Below are positions 52,861 through 61,119 of a stretch of DNA of 64,000 nucleotides, in pieces. Origin of the DNA: an uncultured Rikenellaceae bacterium (GTDB lineage: Bacteria; Bacteroidota; Bacteroidia; Bacteroidales; Rikenellaceae); NCBI GenBank assembly GCA_910577285.1, contig CAJTLO010000002.1, positions 223,962 through 287,961 of the forward strand. The letters are read 5' to 3'. A program made the position numbers and the translations under genes. The notes beneath the pieces are model-generated. The model had not been told where the DNA came from, searched no databases, and saw nothing but the letters and a program-made list of their open reading frames with translations. How positions within the stretch are numbered: the first letter of the stretch is position 1; the number at the start of each line of letters is the position of its first letter.

Positions 52861-53388
52861 ATGAGCAAAAAATCTGAAAGACTGGACGTTATAAGAAATC
52901 TGATAGATTCTGAACAGATATCCTCGCAGGAGGAGCTGCTCTCGTGGCTCAAGCGGGTGGGCATAGATGCTACCCAGAGCACCCTTTCGCGCGACATGAA
53001 GGAGTTGCGGGCCATCAAGGTACCCGATGCGGAGAAGGGGTATATCTACTTGTTGCCCGAAACGTTGCAGGGCGAACAGCAGTCGGGGAAGGTCTCTTCG
53101 TCGGTGACGGACAACATCCGGTATATCGAATTTTCGGGCAACATAATCGTGATCCGGACCAAGGCCGCTTATGCGAAGGCCGTCGGTGTGATGGTGGACA
53201 ACGAGAATTACGACGAGGTGCTCGGTACGCTCTCGGGCGACGATACGGTTTTCGTGCTTTTGGCCGAGGGGGTGAAACCGCTCGATTTTCTGCCGGCGTT
53301 CGATTCGATCCATCCCAACATCAAGACGCTTTACAATCCCGAGGGCCGGAAGAAAGGCAACGGGGCCGTGCGCAAGCGCTTTTTCTGA
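52861..53388 (+). CDS. argR: Arginine repressor
   Basis: This hexameric arginine-responsive transcription factor of 175 residues has an N-terminal winged helix (about 5-70) with the conserved recognition segment TQSTLSRDMKELRAIKVP. The C-terminal oligomerisation and arginine-binding domain contains VRTKAAYAKAVGVM-like and GTLSGDDTVFVLL motifs, the latter being the usual GTIAGDDT signature with small changes. It ends with a basic tail longer than in E. coli. No arginine genes lie beside it. The AT-rich region just upstream, with short palindromes such as CATAAATATG, could be an autoregulatory operator, but this is only a guess. Confidence 0.9.
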   Translation: MSKKSERLDVIRNLIDSEQISSQEELLSWLKRVGIDATQSTLSRDMKELRAIKVPDAEKGYIYLLPETLQGEQQSGKVSSSVTDNIRYIEFSGNIIVIRTKAAYAKAVGVMVDNENYDEVLGTLSGDDTVFVLLAEGVKPLDFLPAFDSIHPNIKTLYNPEGRKKGNGAVRKRFF

Positions 53389-53410
53389 CGGAAGCGGTGC
53401 GGGACATAAC

Positions 53411-53440
53411 GGAGGGGAAGCGATGCGTCGCTTCCCCTCC
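53411..53440 (+). terminator. Terminator after argR
   Basis: GGAGGGGAAGCGA with TCGCTTCCCCTCC (13 bp, loop TGCG) lies 22 bp after the argR stop and is followed by CGTGTTTTA. Confidence 0.75.
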
Positions 53441-53745
53441 CGTGTTTTACGGGCGCTCGTAGACGGCGCTTTGCGGAGCGTTCGGAAGAGTTTCCCGGAA
53501 AGGCGGTGCGACCGTGGGGACTTTTATCTTTTTTGATTTTATAAAGTGTTGGTCTCTATCTGTTTGTGTGCGTTCGGGCGGGCCGGGGAGGAGGTGGGAG
53601 CGGGCTGGGGAGGAAGATTCCCTCGTGCGGGCGTCGGGTTTTGCACATAATTTGTTTATGGTAAAATGCAGGCGTCGTATTGTGCAGCCGCCTGGAGCCC
53701 CGGAATGGTTCATAAAAGATGATATTCACATTAAAATTACTGAAG
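53441..53745. other. Upstream region of the OmpA-like gene, no gene seen
   Basis: This 300-bp AT-variable stretch probably holds the promoter of the following gene. Candidate -7-like sequences (TATCTTTT at 53525, CATAATTTG near 53646) are imperfect, and I cannot choose between them. Confidence 0.4.
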
Positions 53746-55377
53746 ATGAAAAGGATGACAGTATTGTTGACGGCAGGAGCCCTTTTGGCAGGGACCGCCG
53801 CGACGGCGCAGGACCTCAGGCAGGAGGAGCGCACCATGAAGCGGTACGAACAGCGTACGGAGAATGAAATGCGCAGGGAGATGCGCGGAATGCGTGTTGC
53901 CGAACGGCAGGCGGATCAGGAGATGCGGCGTGCCGGACGGCACATGCATCCCATGAAAGGGCCGGTCCACCACGCAGTGAAGGTCGTTTCCTATCAATCC
54001 GCTCTGGTGGGACAGACGGTCGATATGGATATGATGATCAATTACGACGGCATTCTGCTCGAACCCAACGAGGAGTTCGTGATTACCCCCTACCTGGTGA
54101 AGGGCGAGAACAAGCTGTGGCTTGCGCCGGTGGTGATCGTGGGCGAGAAGCGCTACAAGGAGCTGGAGCGCGGCCACGGACTGAACGCCAATCCGTCGGG
54201 ACTGATGCCCTACGAGACGGTGGTGCTGTCGCGCGACTATGTGCGCGAGATGCGTCGGGATGCCCGCCGGAACGGGGTTCAGTGGGAAGTCGATTCGCCC
54301 AATACGGTGATGTACTCCGCGTCGTTCCCCTATCAGGGGTGGATGGACGGTGCCGAGATCAGGTTCGACCATGTCTATTCGCGTCGGAACGTGATCGCCG
54401 AATATCCCTCGACCATCGGAACGCTCTATAACCCGATGCCTCCGCAGGTGATGTTCCTCGTTCCCGAGGTGGAGATAGTGAAAGCCCGTTCGGAAACCAT
54501 GACCTCGCGTGTGGTGTTCCAGGTGAACAAGACGACGGTCGACATGAATATTTTCGACAACGCCGCCGAGCTGGAGAATATCTACAAGTTTACGGGACGC
54601 CTTACCGGGGACGACAAGGTGAAAGTGACCGGAATCAAGTTGACGGGATACGCTTCGCCGGAGGGTTCTTATAATCTCAATGCGAAACTGTCGCTCGGCC
54701 GTGTGAATGCCATCCGCGATCTTCTGCAGAAAAGGTATCCCGGCATCGACAAATCGCTCTATACGGTGAACAACGTACCGGAGGATTGGGACAGCGTACG
54801 TCGCTGGGTAGCCGCTTCCGATATCCGTTACCGCGAGCAGGTGCTCGACATCATCGACAACTATGCGGCCGATGCACGCGATGCGAAGATCCGTGCGCTC
54901 GACAAGGGAGCTACCTACAACATGCTGCTGCATGAGGTGTATCCCGGCCTGCGCAGGACCGACTACACGATCGACTACACCGTACTGCCGTTCACGGTAG
55001 AGGAGGGCAAACAGGTGATCTCGACCCATCCGCAGTACCTCAGCCTGAACGAGTTCTACCAGATCGCACTCTCCTATCCGGTCGATTCTCCGGAATACGA
55101 AGCGGTATTCGTGACGGCACTGCGCTATTTCCCCGATGATCCCGTGGCGAACAACAACATGGCAGCCATCGCGCTCCGTAAGAACGACCTGAAAGAGGCG
55201 CACAAGTACCTCGACAAGCTCACCGATTTTGCGGGCGCACACAACAACATGGGTGTACTGAAGGCGCTCGAAGGCGATTTCAGGGCTGCTGAGGCGCACT
55301 TCCGCAAAGCCATCGAGCAGGGCAGCCGGGAGGCGAAGTTCAACCTCGACAACCTGACTTCGCTCCGCAAGCGGTAA
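53746..55377 (+). CDS. DUF3868 / OmpA-like envelope protein with TPR end
   Basis: This 543-residue protein has a signal peptide (MKRMTVLLTAGALLAGTAATA). A charged, Arg/Glu/Met-rich segment to about residue 65 leads into a DUF3868-like domain (residues 70-260). An OmpA-C-like peptidoglycan-binding region follows, with VNKTTVDMNIFDNAAELENI, LTGYASPEGSYNLNAKLSLGR and AIRDLLQKRY. The last 90 residues look like TPR helices (NNNMAAIALRKNDLKEAHKYL, MGVLKALEGDFRAAEAHF). Relatives usually sit in fimbria (Mfa/Fim-like) clusters beside a DUF3575 gene, but neither is present here. It is probably a periplasmic protein linking outer membrane and wall. Confidence 0.75.
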   Translation: MKRMTVLLTAGALLAGTAATAQDLRQEERTMKRYEQRTENEMRREMRGMRVAERQADQEMRRAGRHMHPMKGPVHHAVKVVSYQSALVGQTVDMDMMINYDGILLEPNEEFVITPYLVKGENKLWLAPVVIVGEKRYKELERGHGLNANPSGLMPYETVVLSRDYVREMRRDARRNGVQWEVDSPNTVMYSASFPYQGWMDGAEIRFDHVYSRRNVIAEYPSTIGTLYNPMPPQVMFLVPEVEIVKARSETMTSRVVFQVNKTTVDMNIFDNAAELENIYKFTGRLTGDDKVKVTGIKLTGYASPEGSYNLNAKLSLGRVNAIRDLLQKRYPGIDKSLYTVNNVPEDWDSVRRWVAASDIRYREQVLDIIDNYAADARDAKIRALDKGATYNMLLHEVYPGLRRTDYTIDYTVLPFTVEEGKQVISTHPQYLSLNEFYQIALSYPVDSPEYEAVFVTALRYFPDDPVANNNMAAIALRKNDLKEAHKYLDKLTDFAGAHNNMGVLKALEGDFRAAEAHFRKAIEQGSREAKFNLDNLTSLRKR

Positions 55378-55473
55378 GGTCCGCAGCCTGCGACCGGATC
55401 GGCCTGCCGGGATCGTGCGGACGACTCGCCGCACCGCCCCTCGCCCCGGTCGCCGGAACAGAGAACATGGAAA

Positions 55474-55505
55474 GAAGGGACCGCCCCCCTCGGGGCGGTC
55501 CCTTC
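55474..55505. terminator. Bidirectional terminator
   Basis: GAAGGGACCGCCCC with GGGGCGGTCCCTTC (14 bp, 4-nt loop) separates the convergent OmpA-like and nucleotidyltransferase genes. Confidence 0.75.
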
Positions 55506-55669
55506 CTGTATTGAGCATGTATGATCCTTTGTATGTCGCTCTTTGGCTTTCGCTGTTTACCTGTCGCCCGGGACGTTCCGGTCCCTCCCGTAGCGAAGTG
55601 CCTGCGTCCCGCCCTGCCGCAGGCCGGCGAAGCGGTGTTTCGGGGCCCGGAGCGGAACGATAAGCCTTC

Positions 55670-56578
55670 TCAGAGCAGCCAGAGCCGCTCGGGGTATTCG
55701 CCTGCGTCCACCAGGGTGCGGATCTTTGCCACTACGCCGGGCCGATCGGCCGCGTAGGTGACCCCGAACCAGCCTGCATGCGTGTCGAGCACCTTGACTT
55801 TCGCCGCTTGGGTGCGGATCGCCTCGTTGACGACGGTGGGAATGTAGAATTCGCTCTTCAGCTCCTGCCCGTGTTCGGAAAGGAACCGGTCGAAAAGCCG
55901 GGCGGAGAACTCCATGTAGTCGGGGGTGAATCCCCACATGTTCATGGAGACCGGCGTTTCGTCCGCAAGGGTGCGGTATTCGTCATTCTCGTCGCGGAAG
56001 ATGATGCCGCGTCCCTCCTGCCGGCGGATTTCGGTGCGTTCGGTGACGGAGGCGAGGAATCCTTCCCCGTCGGTTTCGCATACGCCGCGCGATACCGAAC
56101 CGCTTTCGGAGAGGGTATTGCCTACCCGGTAGCCCACCATGCAGTATTGGCCGGGACCGTCGGTCGCGGAGAGGAACCGGGCGAGGACCTCAAAACCGTT
56201 TCGTCCGTAAAAATCGTCGGCGTTGATCACGGCGAACGGTTCGCGGATTGTGTCGGCGGCCATCAGTACCGCGTGTCCCGTGCCCCACGGCTTCACCCGG
56301 TCGGCGGGCGGGACGAATCCTGCGGGGAGGGCGTCTACCGACTGGAAGACTACTTCGACAGGGATGCGGCCTTCGTATTTGGCGAGTACCTTCTCGCGGA
56401 AATCCTGTTCGAAGTGGCGGCCTATCACGAATACCACCTTGCCGAATCCGGCCCGTGCGGCATCGAAGACGGAGTAGTCCATGATCGTTTCGCCCGACGG
56501 ACCCACGCCGTCGAGTTGTTTGAGGCCGCCGTACCGGGAACCCATGCCGGCTGCCATTATCAGTAGTGTCGGTTTCAT
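55670..56578 (-). CDS. Sugar-phosphate nucleotidyltransferase-like protein
   Basis: This 302-residue Rossmann-type NTP transferase has the activating loop LIMAAGMGSRYGGLKQ at residues 6-20 and a metal-binding acidic pair in VINADDFYGRNGF. Downstream motifs such as VGYRVGNTLSESGSVSRGVC and MNMWGFTPDYMEF distinguish it from RmlA/GalU. I know this branch only as a Bacteroidetes nucleotidyltransferase often found alone. The sugar is unknown, and cell-surface or capsule precursors are likely. Its promoter is very close to the ATG, with a leader of about 16 nt. Confidence 0.82.
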   Translation of the reverse strand: MKPTLLIMAAGMGSRYGGLKQLDGVGPSGETIMDYSVFDAARAGFGKVVFVIGRHFEQDFREKVLAKYEGRIPVEVVFQSVDALPAGFVPPADRVKPWGTGHAVLMAADTIREPFAVINADDFYGRNGFEVLARFLSATDGPGQYCMVGYRVGNTLSESGSVSRGVCETDGEGFLASVTERTEIRRQEGRGIIFRDENDEYRTLADETPVSMNMWGFTPDYMEFSARLFDRFLSEHGQELKSEFYIPTVVNEAIRTQAAKVKVLDTHAGWFGVTYAADRPGVVAKIRTLVDAGEYPERLWLL

Positions 56579-56600
56579 TGCGCTTATTTTTTACCCGTTG

Positions 56601-56633
56601 CAAAGATAACGGTTTGTCGGCGGACTGTACAAA
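56601..56633 (-). promoter_or_regulatory. Promoter of the nucleotidyltransferase gene, overlapping a terminator arm
   Basis: TTTG (56633-56630) and TATCTTTG (56608-56601) on the minus strand are 21 nt apart. The -33 box is also the outer edge of the hairpin at 56630-56667. Confidence 0.65.
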
Positions 56634-56667
56634 TAATACGGACGGCCAAGGCCGTCCGTATTATTTG
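56630..56667 (-). terminator. 18-bp hairpin downstream of metF
   Basis: CAAATAATACGGACGGCC is followed by AA and its perfect complement. Read leftward it ends in TATTATTTG. It is the first strong hairpin after metF and probably ends the homocysteine operon. The 280 bp between it and the metF stop contain no other feature. Confidence 0.7.
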
Positions 56668-56946
56668 TTGCGGTGGTTGCGGAAACTTTCCGCTATCTTG
56701 GAGACATCTTTGCCCCCGCCGGGATGGTTTCCGGCAAGGGAAGGAGCGCCTGGGGTCGGTTACGGCCTCGGAGAAGGCGGTGGTCGGAAGAGGGCCTGCT
56801 TGCGTTCCGGGCTGCGGAGGGGCTGCCGTTTCGGTCGGGGTGGGCCGGTTTCGCCCCAGTCGCACGGTTGCCGTCCCGTTCGGAAAGAGCCGGAGGAGGG
56901 GACGTTTCGGCTGCCGGCCCGGTCCGCTTTCCGCATTGCGGCCGGG

Positions 56947-57900
56947 TCAGAATACCCGCTTCAGTATCTCGCAGATGTTGCCCGAGCGACTCATGGTGTA
57001 GAAATGGATGGCGGGTACGCCCGCCGCCTTCAGCTCCCTGGCCTGTTCGGTCGCCCATTCGATGCCTACCTGTTTGGCTTGTTCGTCGGTGCGGCAGCGC
57101 GACAGCTCTTCGGTGAGTGCTTCGGGCATGTCGATGTGGAAGGTGCGGGGGAGCATGTCGAGGTGTTTGAGCGACGACACGGGCTTCAGTCCCGGAATGA
57201 TCGGTACCGTGATGCCTTCTGCGCGGCACCGCTCCACGAAATCGAAGAAGCGGGCGTTGTCGAAAAAGAGCTGCGTGACGATGTAGTCGGCGCCTTCATC
57301 CACTTTCCGTTTCAGGTTACGGATGTCCTGCGAGAGGTTGGGCGATTCGTAGTGTTTCTCCGGATAGCCCGCCACCCCGATGCAGAAGTGCGTGGGGATG
57401 GAGTTCTGCTGCAGTTCGTCGAGGTAGACGCCGCGGTTCATGTCGCTGATCTGCCGCACCAGGTCGCAGCAATAGGCATGGCCGCCCCGGGCGGGGGTGA
57501 AGAAGCGTTCACCCGGGGCGGGATCGCCGCGCAGCGCCATGACGTTGTCTATGTCGAGGAAGTGGAGGTCGATGAGGATGTTCTCGATCGCGTGCCGGTC
57601 GAGTCCGCCGCACACCAGATGGGGAACCACCTCCACGTCGTAGCGCTTCATGATGGCGGCCGCCAGTGCCACCGTGCCGGGGCGTTTGGTGACCGTGACA
57701 CGTTCCAGCGTCCCGTCGGGCCGTTGGCGTATCACCTCCTCGTCGCGGTGGTAGGTAAGGTTGATGAAGGAGGGGGAGAACTCCATGAGCGGTTCGATGG
57801 CGTTGTAGACCTTGCCGATGTCGCCGCCTTTGAGCGGGGGCAGTAGCTCGAAGGAGATGAGCGTCTGCCGCGATGCTGCCAATATCTCTTTTATTTTCAT
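56947..57900 (-). CDS. metF: 5,10-Methylenetetrahydrofolate reductase
   Basis: This flavoprotein of 317 residues reduces methylene-THF to methyl-THF, the methyl donor that turns homocysteine into methionine. The N-terminal SFELLPPLKGGDIGKVY places the catalytic glutamate at E18. The TIM barrel continues with FINLTYHRDEE, NVMALRGDPAPGE and GVAGYPEKHYESPNL, then DYIVTQLFFDN and PIIPGLKPV, all typical. The ATG at 57900 gives MKIKEILAASRQTL. It is the last gene of a four-gene minus-strand run, 84 bp after UPF0280. That places it with the homocysteine-forming genes under SAM riboswitch control. Confidence 0.94.
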   Translation of the reverse strand: MKIKEILAASRQTLISFELLPPLKGGDIGKVYNAIEPLMEFSPSFINLTYHRDEEVIRQRPDGTLERVTVTKRPGTVALAAAIMKRYDVEVVPHLVCGGLDRHAIENILIDLHFLDIDNVMALRGDPAPGERFFTPARGGHAYCCDLVRQISDMNRGVYLDELQQNSIPTHFCIGVAGYPEKHYESPNLSQDIRNLKRKVDEGADYIVTQLFFDNARFFDFVERCRAEGITVPIIPGLKPVSSLKHLDMLPRTFHIDMPEALTEELSRCRTDEQAKQVGIEWATEQARELKAAGVPAIHFYTMSRSGNICEILKRVF

Positions 57901-57984
57901 TTCTTCGCGGTTATTGCCGGCCGGCATGCGGGTTCCGTGCGGGGCGCAATCCCTCTTCGGCTTCCGTTTGCCGGCCGTTGCGGC

Positions 57985-58749
57985 CTATCGTGCGAGGGCC
58001 TGTTTCCATATCTTGAGACCGTATTCGCCGCATATGCCGAACATGTCGTCCTTGATACATATCGCTCCCTTAACGGCCGGGATTTGCCGGATGTCGGCAA
58101 TCGCCTTGTTGACATCCTGTTTCGTGTGGATCTTGTTGGCGAATGCCGTCGCATAGCTGTCGGCCAGCGCGGAGTCGTCGCATACGATCATCACCGCGTC
58201 GGCCATTCCGAAGCTGAGCGACGGACCCACCGTGCCCGAAGAGGTGCAGATGCCGATGCGGCCGCCTTCGGGGATAAAGATACCGATTTTCTCCGAGAGC
58301 GGCGACTGTCCCGCGAAAACGGGAATGTCCATTCCTTCCACGATGTCGGCGTAGATGTCGCCTCCGTTTTCGACGATCACCTCCCGACAGCCGTATTCCT
58401 TCCGGAGGGCCCGGCCGATGTATTCGGCCACCGCTCCGGCTACGGCGGCCATCGGACCGACTCCCGCCGTGGCAGCGGCTTCCGCCATCCGTACCAGAAT
58501 CTCCGGCGCCCCGGCCCCGGGGTGGTAAGGCGAAAGAATGACCGCGTAGGTGGGGTCGTTGGCGATGTAGGCCTCCATGGCGAGCCGCAGTTCCCGCAGC
58601 GCTTTCGCTGCGAAGAGTCCCATGTCGGGTACGTAGGAGGCCGTGTCGATGCCGATGCACAGATCGCTCTCCTTGTAACTTACCGTGAAGGTGTGCCAGC
58701 GGTCGCGGTTGAAGTTGTTGCGGTAGATTCTTATCTTATACTCTTTCAT
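57985..58749 (-). CDS. UPF0280 (COG2122) ApbE-like protein
   Basis: This 254-residue protein belongs to the COG2122/UPF0280 family, distantly related to ApbE flavin transferases. Recognisable segments are PYHPGAGAPEILVRMAEAAATAGVGPMAAVAGAVAEYIG, VIVENGGDIY and GICTSSGTVGPSLSFGMADAV. The last two resemble the ApbE nucleotide/flavin site. In methanogens this family has been genetically tied to homocysteine formation from aspartate semialdehyde and sulfide, together with DUF39 and NIL-ferredoxin proteins. Here it follows exactly those two genes, 3 bp after the ferredoxin stop. Its biochemical step is not settled. Confidence 0.88.
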   Translation of the reverse strand: MKEYKIRIYRNNFNRDRWHTFTVSYKESDLCIGIDTASYVPDMGLFAAKALRELRLAMEAYIANDPTYAVILSPYHPGAGAPEILVRMAEAAATAGVGPMAAVAGAVAEYIGRALRKEYGCREVIVENGGDIYADIVEGMDIPVFAGQSPLSEKIGIFIPEGGRIGICTSSGTVGPSLSFGMADAVMIVCDDSALADSYATAFANKIHTKQDVNKAIADIRQIPAVKGAICIKDDMFGICGEYGLKIWKQALAR

Positions 58750-58752
58750 TGC

Positions 58753-59160
58753 TCAATCGTTTGCTATGGTGAATAGATGCTGCGGACAGGCCGTCAGGCA
58801 GAGTTTGCACAGGATGCAGTTCTCCCGCCGGAACGAGAGGCGCCAGTCGGGCGGTCCGATGGTCAGCGCTTTGGAGAAGCAGGCCAGCACGCAGTTTCCG
58901 CACTGGATGCACCGGTCTTCGCGGAAGCGGATTTGGTCGGTGACCAGGGCCGTTCCCACGCCCTGCGTGCCGAGGAACCGGACCGCCCGTTCGATCTCCT
59001 CTTCGGGGGCGTCGAACTCCGCCAGCATGGAGCCGGTCAGCCCCGGCGAAACCTCGGCCTTGATGATGTTGATGCACACGTCGAAACGTTTGATGAGATC
59101 GTGGATGATCGGTCGGTCGCTCGTACTCTCCGAGAACGACAACATGTATTTTCTTTTCAT
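58753..59160 (-). CDS. NIL-domain 4Fe-4S ferredoxin
   Basis: This 135-residue protein has an N-terminal NIL domain (about 1-78), a small ligand-binding fold also found on methionine transporters. A two-cluster ferredoxin follows. The cysteines are C84, C87, C90 and C94 (CIQCGNCVLAC), and C115, C118, C121 and C125 (CILCKLCLTACP). It corresponds to the ferredoxin partner of DUF39 proteins in anaerobic homocysteine synthesis, presumably supplying electrons for sulfur insertion. It lies 13 bp after the DUF39 gene and 3 bp before UPF0280, indicating tight co-translation. Confidence 0.9.
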   Translation of the reverse strand: MKRKYMLSFSESTSDRPIIHDLIKRFDVCINIIKAEVSPGLTGSMLAEFDAPEEEIERAVRFLGTQGVGTALVTDQIRFREDRCIQCGNCVLACFSKALTIGPPDWRLSFRRENCILCKLCLTACPQHLFTIAND

Positions 59161-59173
59161 GGCTTCTTCGTTT

Positions 59174-60334
59174 TCAGTACGTTCTTTCCGGGGTTTCGCG
59201 TATCTCCAGTTTTTTGGTCGCCGTGCCTGCGGGCATGGGGCGTACCGGTTCGCTCAGCAGGAACCGTCCGCTGCGGATGCGCTCCTTGAGCAGCTCCGCG
59301 ATTTCGCGGGCCTTGGAGAGGCTCGATACGGGAGCCGTCCTTATCCGCTGGCCGCCGACCTCGATTTCGCCGCTTTGCAGGGCGGCATAGTTGGTCTTCC
59401 CGAGGACCTTGTTGCCGTTGCCGTAGTCCACTACGGTGGTTTCGATCTGCTCGTTGCGGATGGATACGCAGCGGGCCAGGTCGACGTCGAGAATCGGTAT
59501 CGGGATGCCGATACCCACGAAAAGAGAGCATCCGTATTGGTCGTAATACATGCCCCGCAGGTATTCGGTGCTCATCTCCCGCAGGTTGCCCACGACGGCG
59601 AGGGTGCGTGCGTTGCTCGTCGGTATGCCGTACCGGTTGGTCTCTTTGGAGGTGTCGAACTGCGTCCCGTTCCAGGCCACATAGCCTTCGGTACCGGCCA
59701 GGAAGATGCGTGTCCCCAGGCCTATCGTCCGGCACTGAGGGTCGTTCAGCAGAGGCGACAGCTCCCCGGAGGTGGAGTAGCTCGCGTTTTTCATCTTCGG
59801 CAGGAGCGTTCCCATGTAGGTATGGATGGTCCGGTCGGAGGTGTTGGTCGCCACGTTGTAATTCTGATAGGCGTTGCGCGGATTGTAGAGGTAGGCTTCG
59901 TTCACCGTGTCCAGGTTGATGTAGGTGCGGATGTGGCGGCGGGGGTAGCAGTCCGTGCCTTTTCCCCAGGCTTCCAGCAGGATGTCTTTTCCGTTGACGA
60001 GGTCTTCGATGATGTGTGCGCCGCCGTAGGCGGGGTTCGCGGGGTTGCTGTCCGTGGCCCCGATGTAGGTGTCTACGGCTGCGAGGCCGCCGCTTACGCT
60101 CACTCCGTTGAGTTCGATACGCTCCATGCGGATGGGCGGATCGGCGTGTCCGAAGTTGAGGAAGGCACCCGAGGAGCACATGGCGCCGAAGGTACCGGTG
60201 GTGACCACATCCACCTTTTCGGCGATCTCTTCCGGCGACATGGAGCGTGCCAGTTCCGACACCTCCTCGGCTGTCAGTACGACCGCTTCGCCGCGGCGTA
60301 TCTTATCGTTTATCTGTTGATAGGTTTTCGACAT
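59174..60334 (-). CDS. Homocysteine biosynthesis protein, HcyBio/DUF39 (COG1900)
   Basis: This 386-residue protein is of the DUF39/COG1900 family. In Methanosarcina and relatives it is implicated in making homocysteine from aspartate semialdehyde and a sulfide source. The recognisable core includes VDVVTTGTFGAMCSSGAFLNFGHA with C53 and EAWGKGTDCYPRRHI with C129. These two cysteines are probably the conserved pair thought to carry sulfur. RTIGLGTRIFLAGTEGYVAW and GVGIPIPILD-like segments follow. The CBS pair found on archaeal versions is absent. I chose MSKTYQQINDKI. An in-frame ATG 11 codons upstream lies in the riboswitch leader. It is the first gene of the operon. Confidence 0.92.
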   Translation of the reverse strand: MSKTYQQINDKIRRGEAVVLTAEEVSELARSMSPEEIAEKVDVVTTGTFGAMCSSGAFLNFGHADPPIRMERIELNGVSVSGGLAAVDTYIGATDSNPANPAYGGAHIIEDLVNGKDILLEAWGKGTDCYPRRHIRTYINLDTVNEAYLYNPRNAYQNYNVATNTSDRTIHTYMGTLLPKMKNASYSTSGELSPLLNDPQCRTIGLGTRIFLAGTEGYVAWNGTQFDTSKETNRYGIPTSNARTLAVVGNLREMSTEYLRGMYYDQYGCSLFVGIGIPIPILDVDLARCVSIRNEQIETTVVDYGNGNKVLGKTNYAALQSGEIEVGGQRIRTAPVSSLSKAREIAELLKERIRSGRFLLSEPVRPMPAGTATKKLEIRETPERTY

Positions 60335-60483
60335 GGCAATGAAATGGTAAGGCGTGGCGAATGCCACACTTTGTTGTTGAACGATATACGTAATTCGATT
60401 TCAGACGTCGCAAGCATGCGACGAACTATGCAAGACCTGTCTTACAGGTGTTGTCGATAGTGTGTTCCGGGGGTAAAAGAAGA

Positions 60484-60591
60484 TCAGCGCGCTTGGCGCA
60501 TACGCATATGCGTGGGGAACAGGCGGGGCGAGGAGCCGCCGCATATCGTAGAAAGAGCCTTTTCCGAGTCGGTCGTTTTCAAAGCCTTCAT
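60484..60591 (-). CDS. Candidate 35-codon leader ORF after the SAM riboswitch
   Basis: An ATG at 60591, four bases beyond the 3' strand of the aptamer's P1 helix, opens a 35-codon frame ending TGA (60486-60484). The predicted peptide begins MKALKTTDSEKALSTICGG and ends THMRMRQAR, with two Met codons near its end. It is followed by hairpins (ACCTGT/ACAGGT, CGTCGCA/TGCGACG) before the HcyBio start about 150 nt later. It could be a regulatory leader peptide or chance, and no Shine-Dalgarno is obvious. Confidence 0.4.
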   Translation of the reverse strand: MKALKTTDSEKALSTICGGSSPRLFPTHMRMRQAR

Positions 60592-60594
60592 AGT

Positions 60595-60697
60595 AATTAT
60601 ATTCCCTGTCCTTGGCAGGTCGGGATGTGGCACCTTATCGTCGCGATAGGTTGCCGAAGTTTCATAGAGCCCGTTCTCTCCACTTCTCGTTATAATT
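60595..60697 (-). promoter_or_regulatory. SAM-I (S-box) riboswitch
   Basis: The minus strand reads P1 AATTATA at 60697-60691, pairing with TATAATT at 60601-60595. The classic S-box core is present: ACGAGAAGTGGAGAGA, CGGGCTCTATGAAAC, TCGGCAACC, then AAGGTGCCACATCCC and the P4 stem CCTG-CCAAGGACAGG. All conserved blocks appear in the right order. It would sense S-adenosylmethionine and repress the downstream genes when methionine and SAM are plentiful. The transcript also starts with a small hairpin, CACTAC/GTAGTG (60720-60701). Confidence 0.93.
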
Positions 60698-60726
60698 CGG
60701 CACTACTCTCAATCGTAGTGATATTA

Positions 60727-60757
60727 CAAAGGTATGGGTTTTCGGAGTAAAAACAAA
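60727..60757 (-). promoter_or_regulatory. Promoter of the SAM-riboswitch operon
   Basis: TTTG (60757-60754) and TACCTTTG (60734-60727) on the minus strand are 19 nt apart. The predicted start at about 60720 gives a leader of about 385 nt to the HcyBio ATG. Confidence 0.75.
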
Positions 60758-61119
60758 TAATAATTAATGAAGTGTGAAAATTTCAAAAGACCGGGTGTCG
60801 GAGCGCTCCGGAGGTACGCGGCCCGGCACGCAACAGGCTGCGGGACTCGGGTTCACGATACGGTGGGCCGTGGCGTAGGGGGCGGGCGGCGGTTTTCCGG
60901 CGGACGTCCATCGCTCGGATCGCTTTTCCGGGGGCGGCGCACTCCGGGAACAGGTGTCTTGCTTCGGCAGTGAAATGGTTTGCGGCCGGCTTGCCTGCAC
61001 GATCGGGAGGCTGCCGGCTCGCGGTTCTCAGAGGATTTTTCGTATTTTGTTTTCCTCGCATCGCTACGTGCCCGCGTTCCGCGATGTCGCCCGAGGGGGC
61101 GCTTTCGATGTTCGGCGAA
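60758..61119. other. Divergent intergenic region, nothing recognised
   Basis: Between the SAM-operon promoter and the leuS promoter lies about 360 bp of GC-rich sequence. Short frames (one of 92 codons on the minus strand) look like low-information Arg/Pro/Ala translations. I support no gene or RNA here. Confidence 0.5.

Noticed and set aside
52689..53018. A 110-residue N-terminal extension of RecO
   Set aside because: It covers the divergent argR start and promoter region. The OB-fold of RecO begins at the ATG at 52688.
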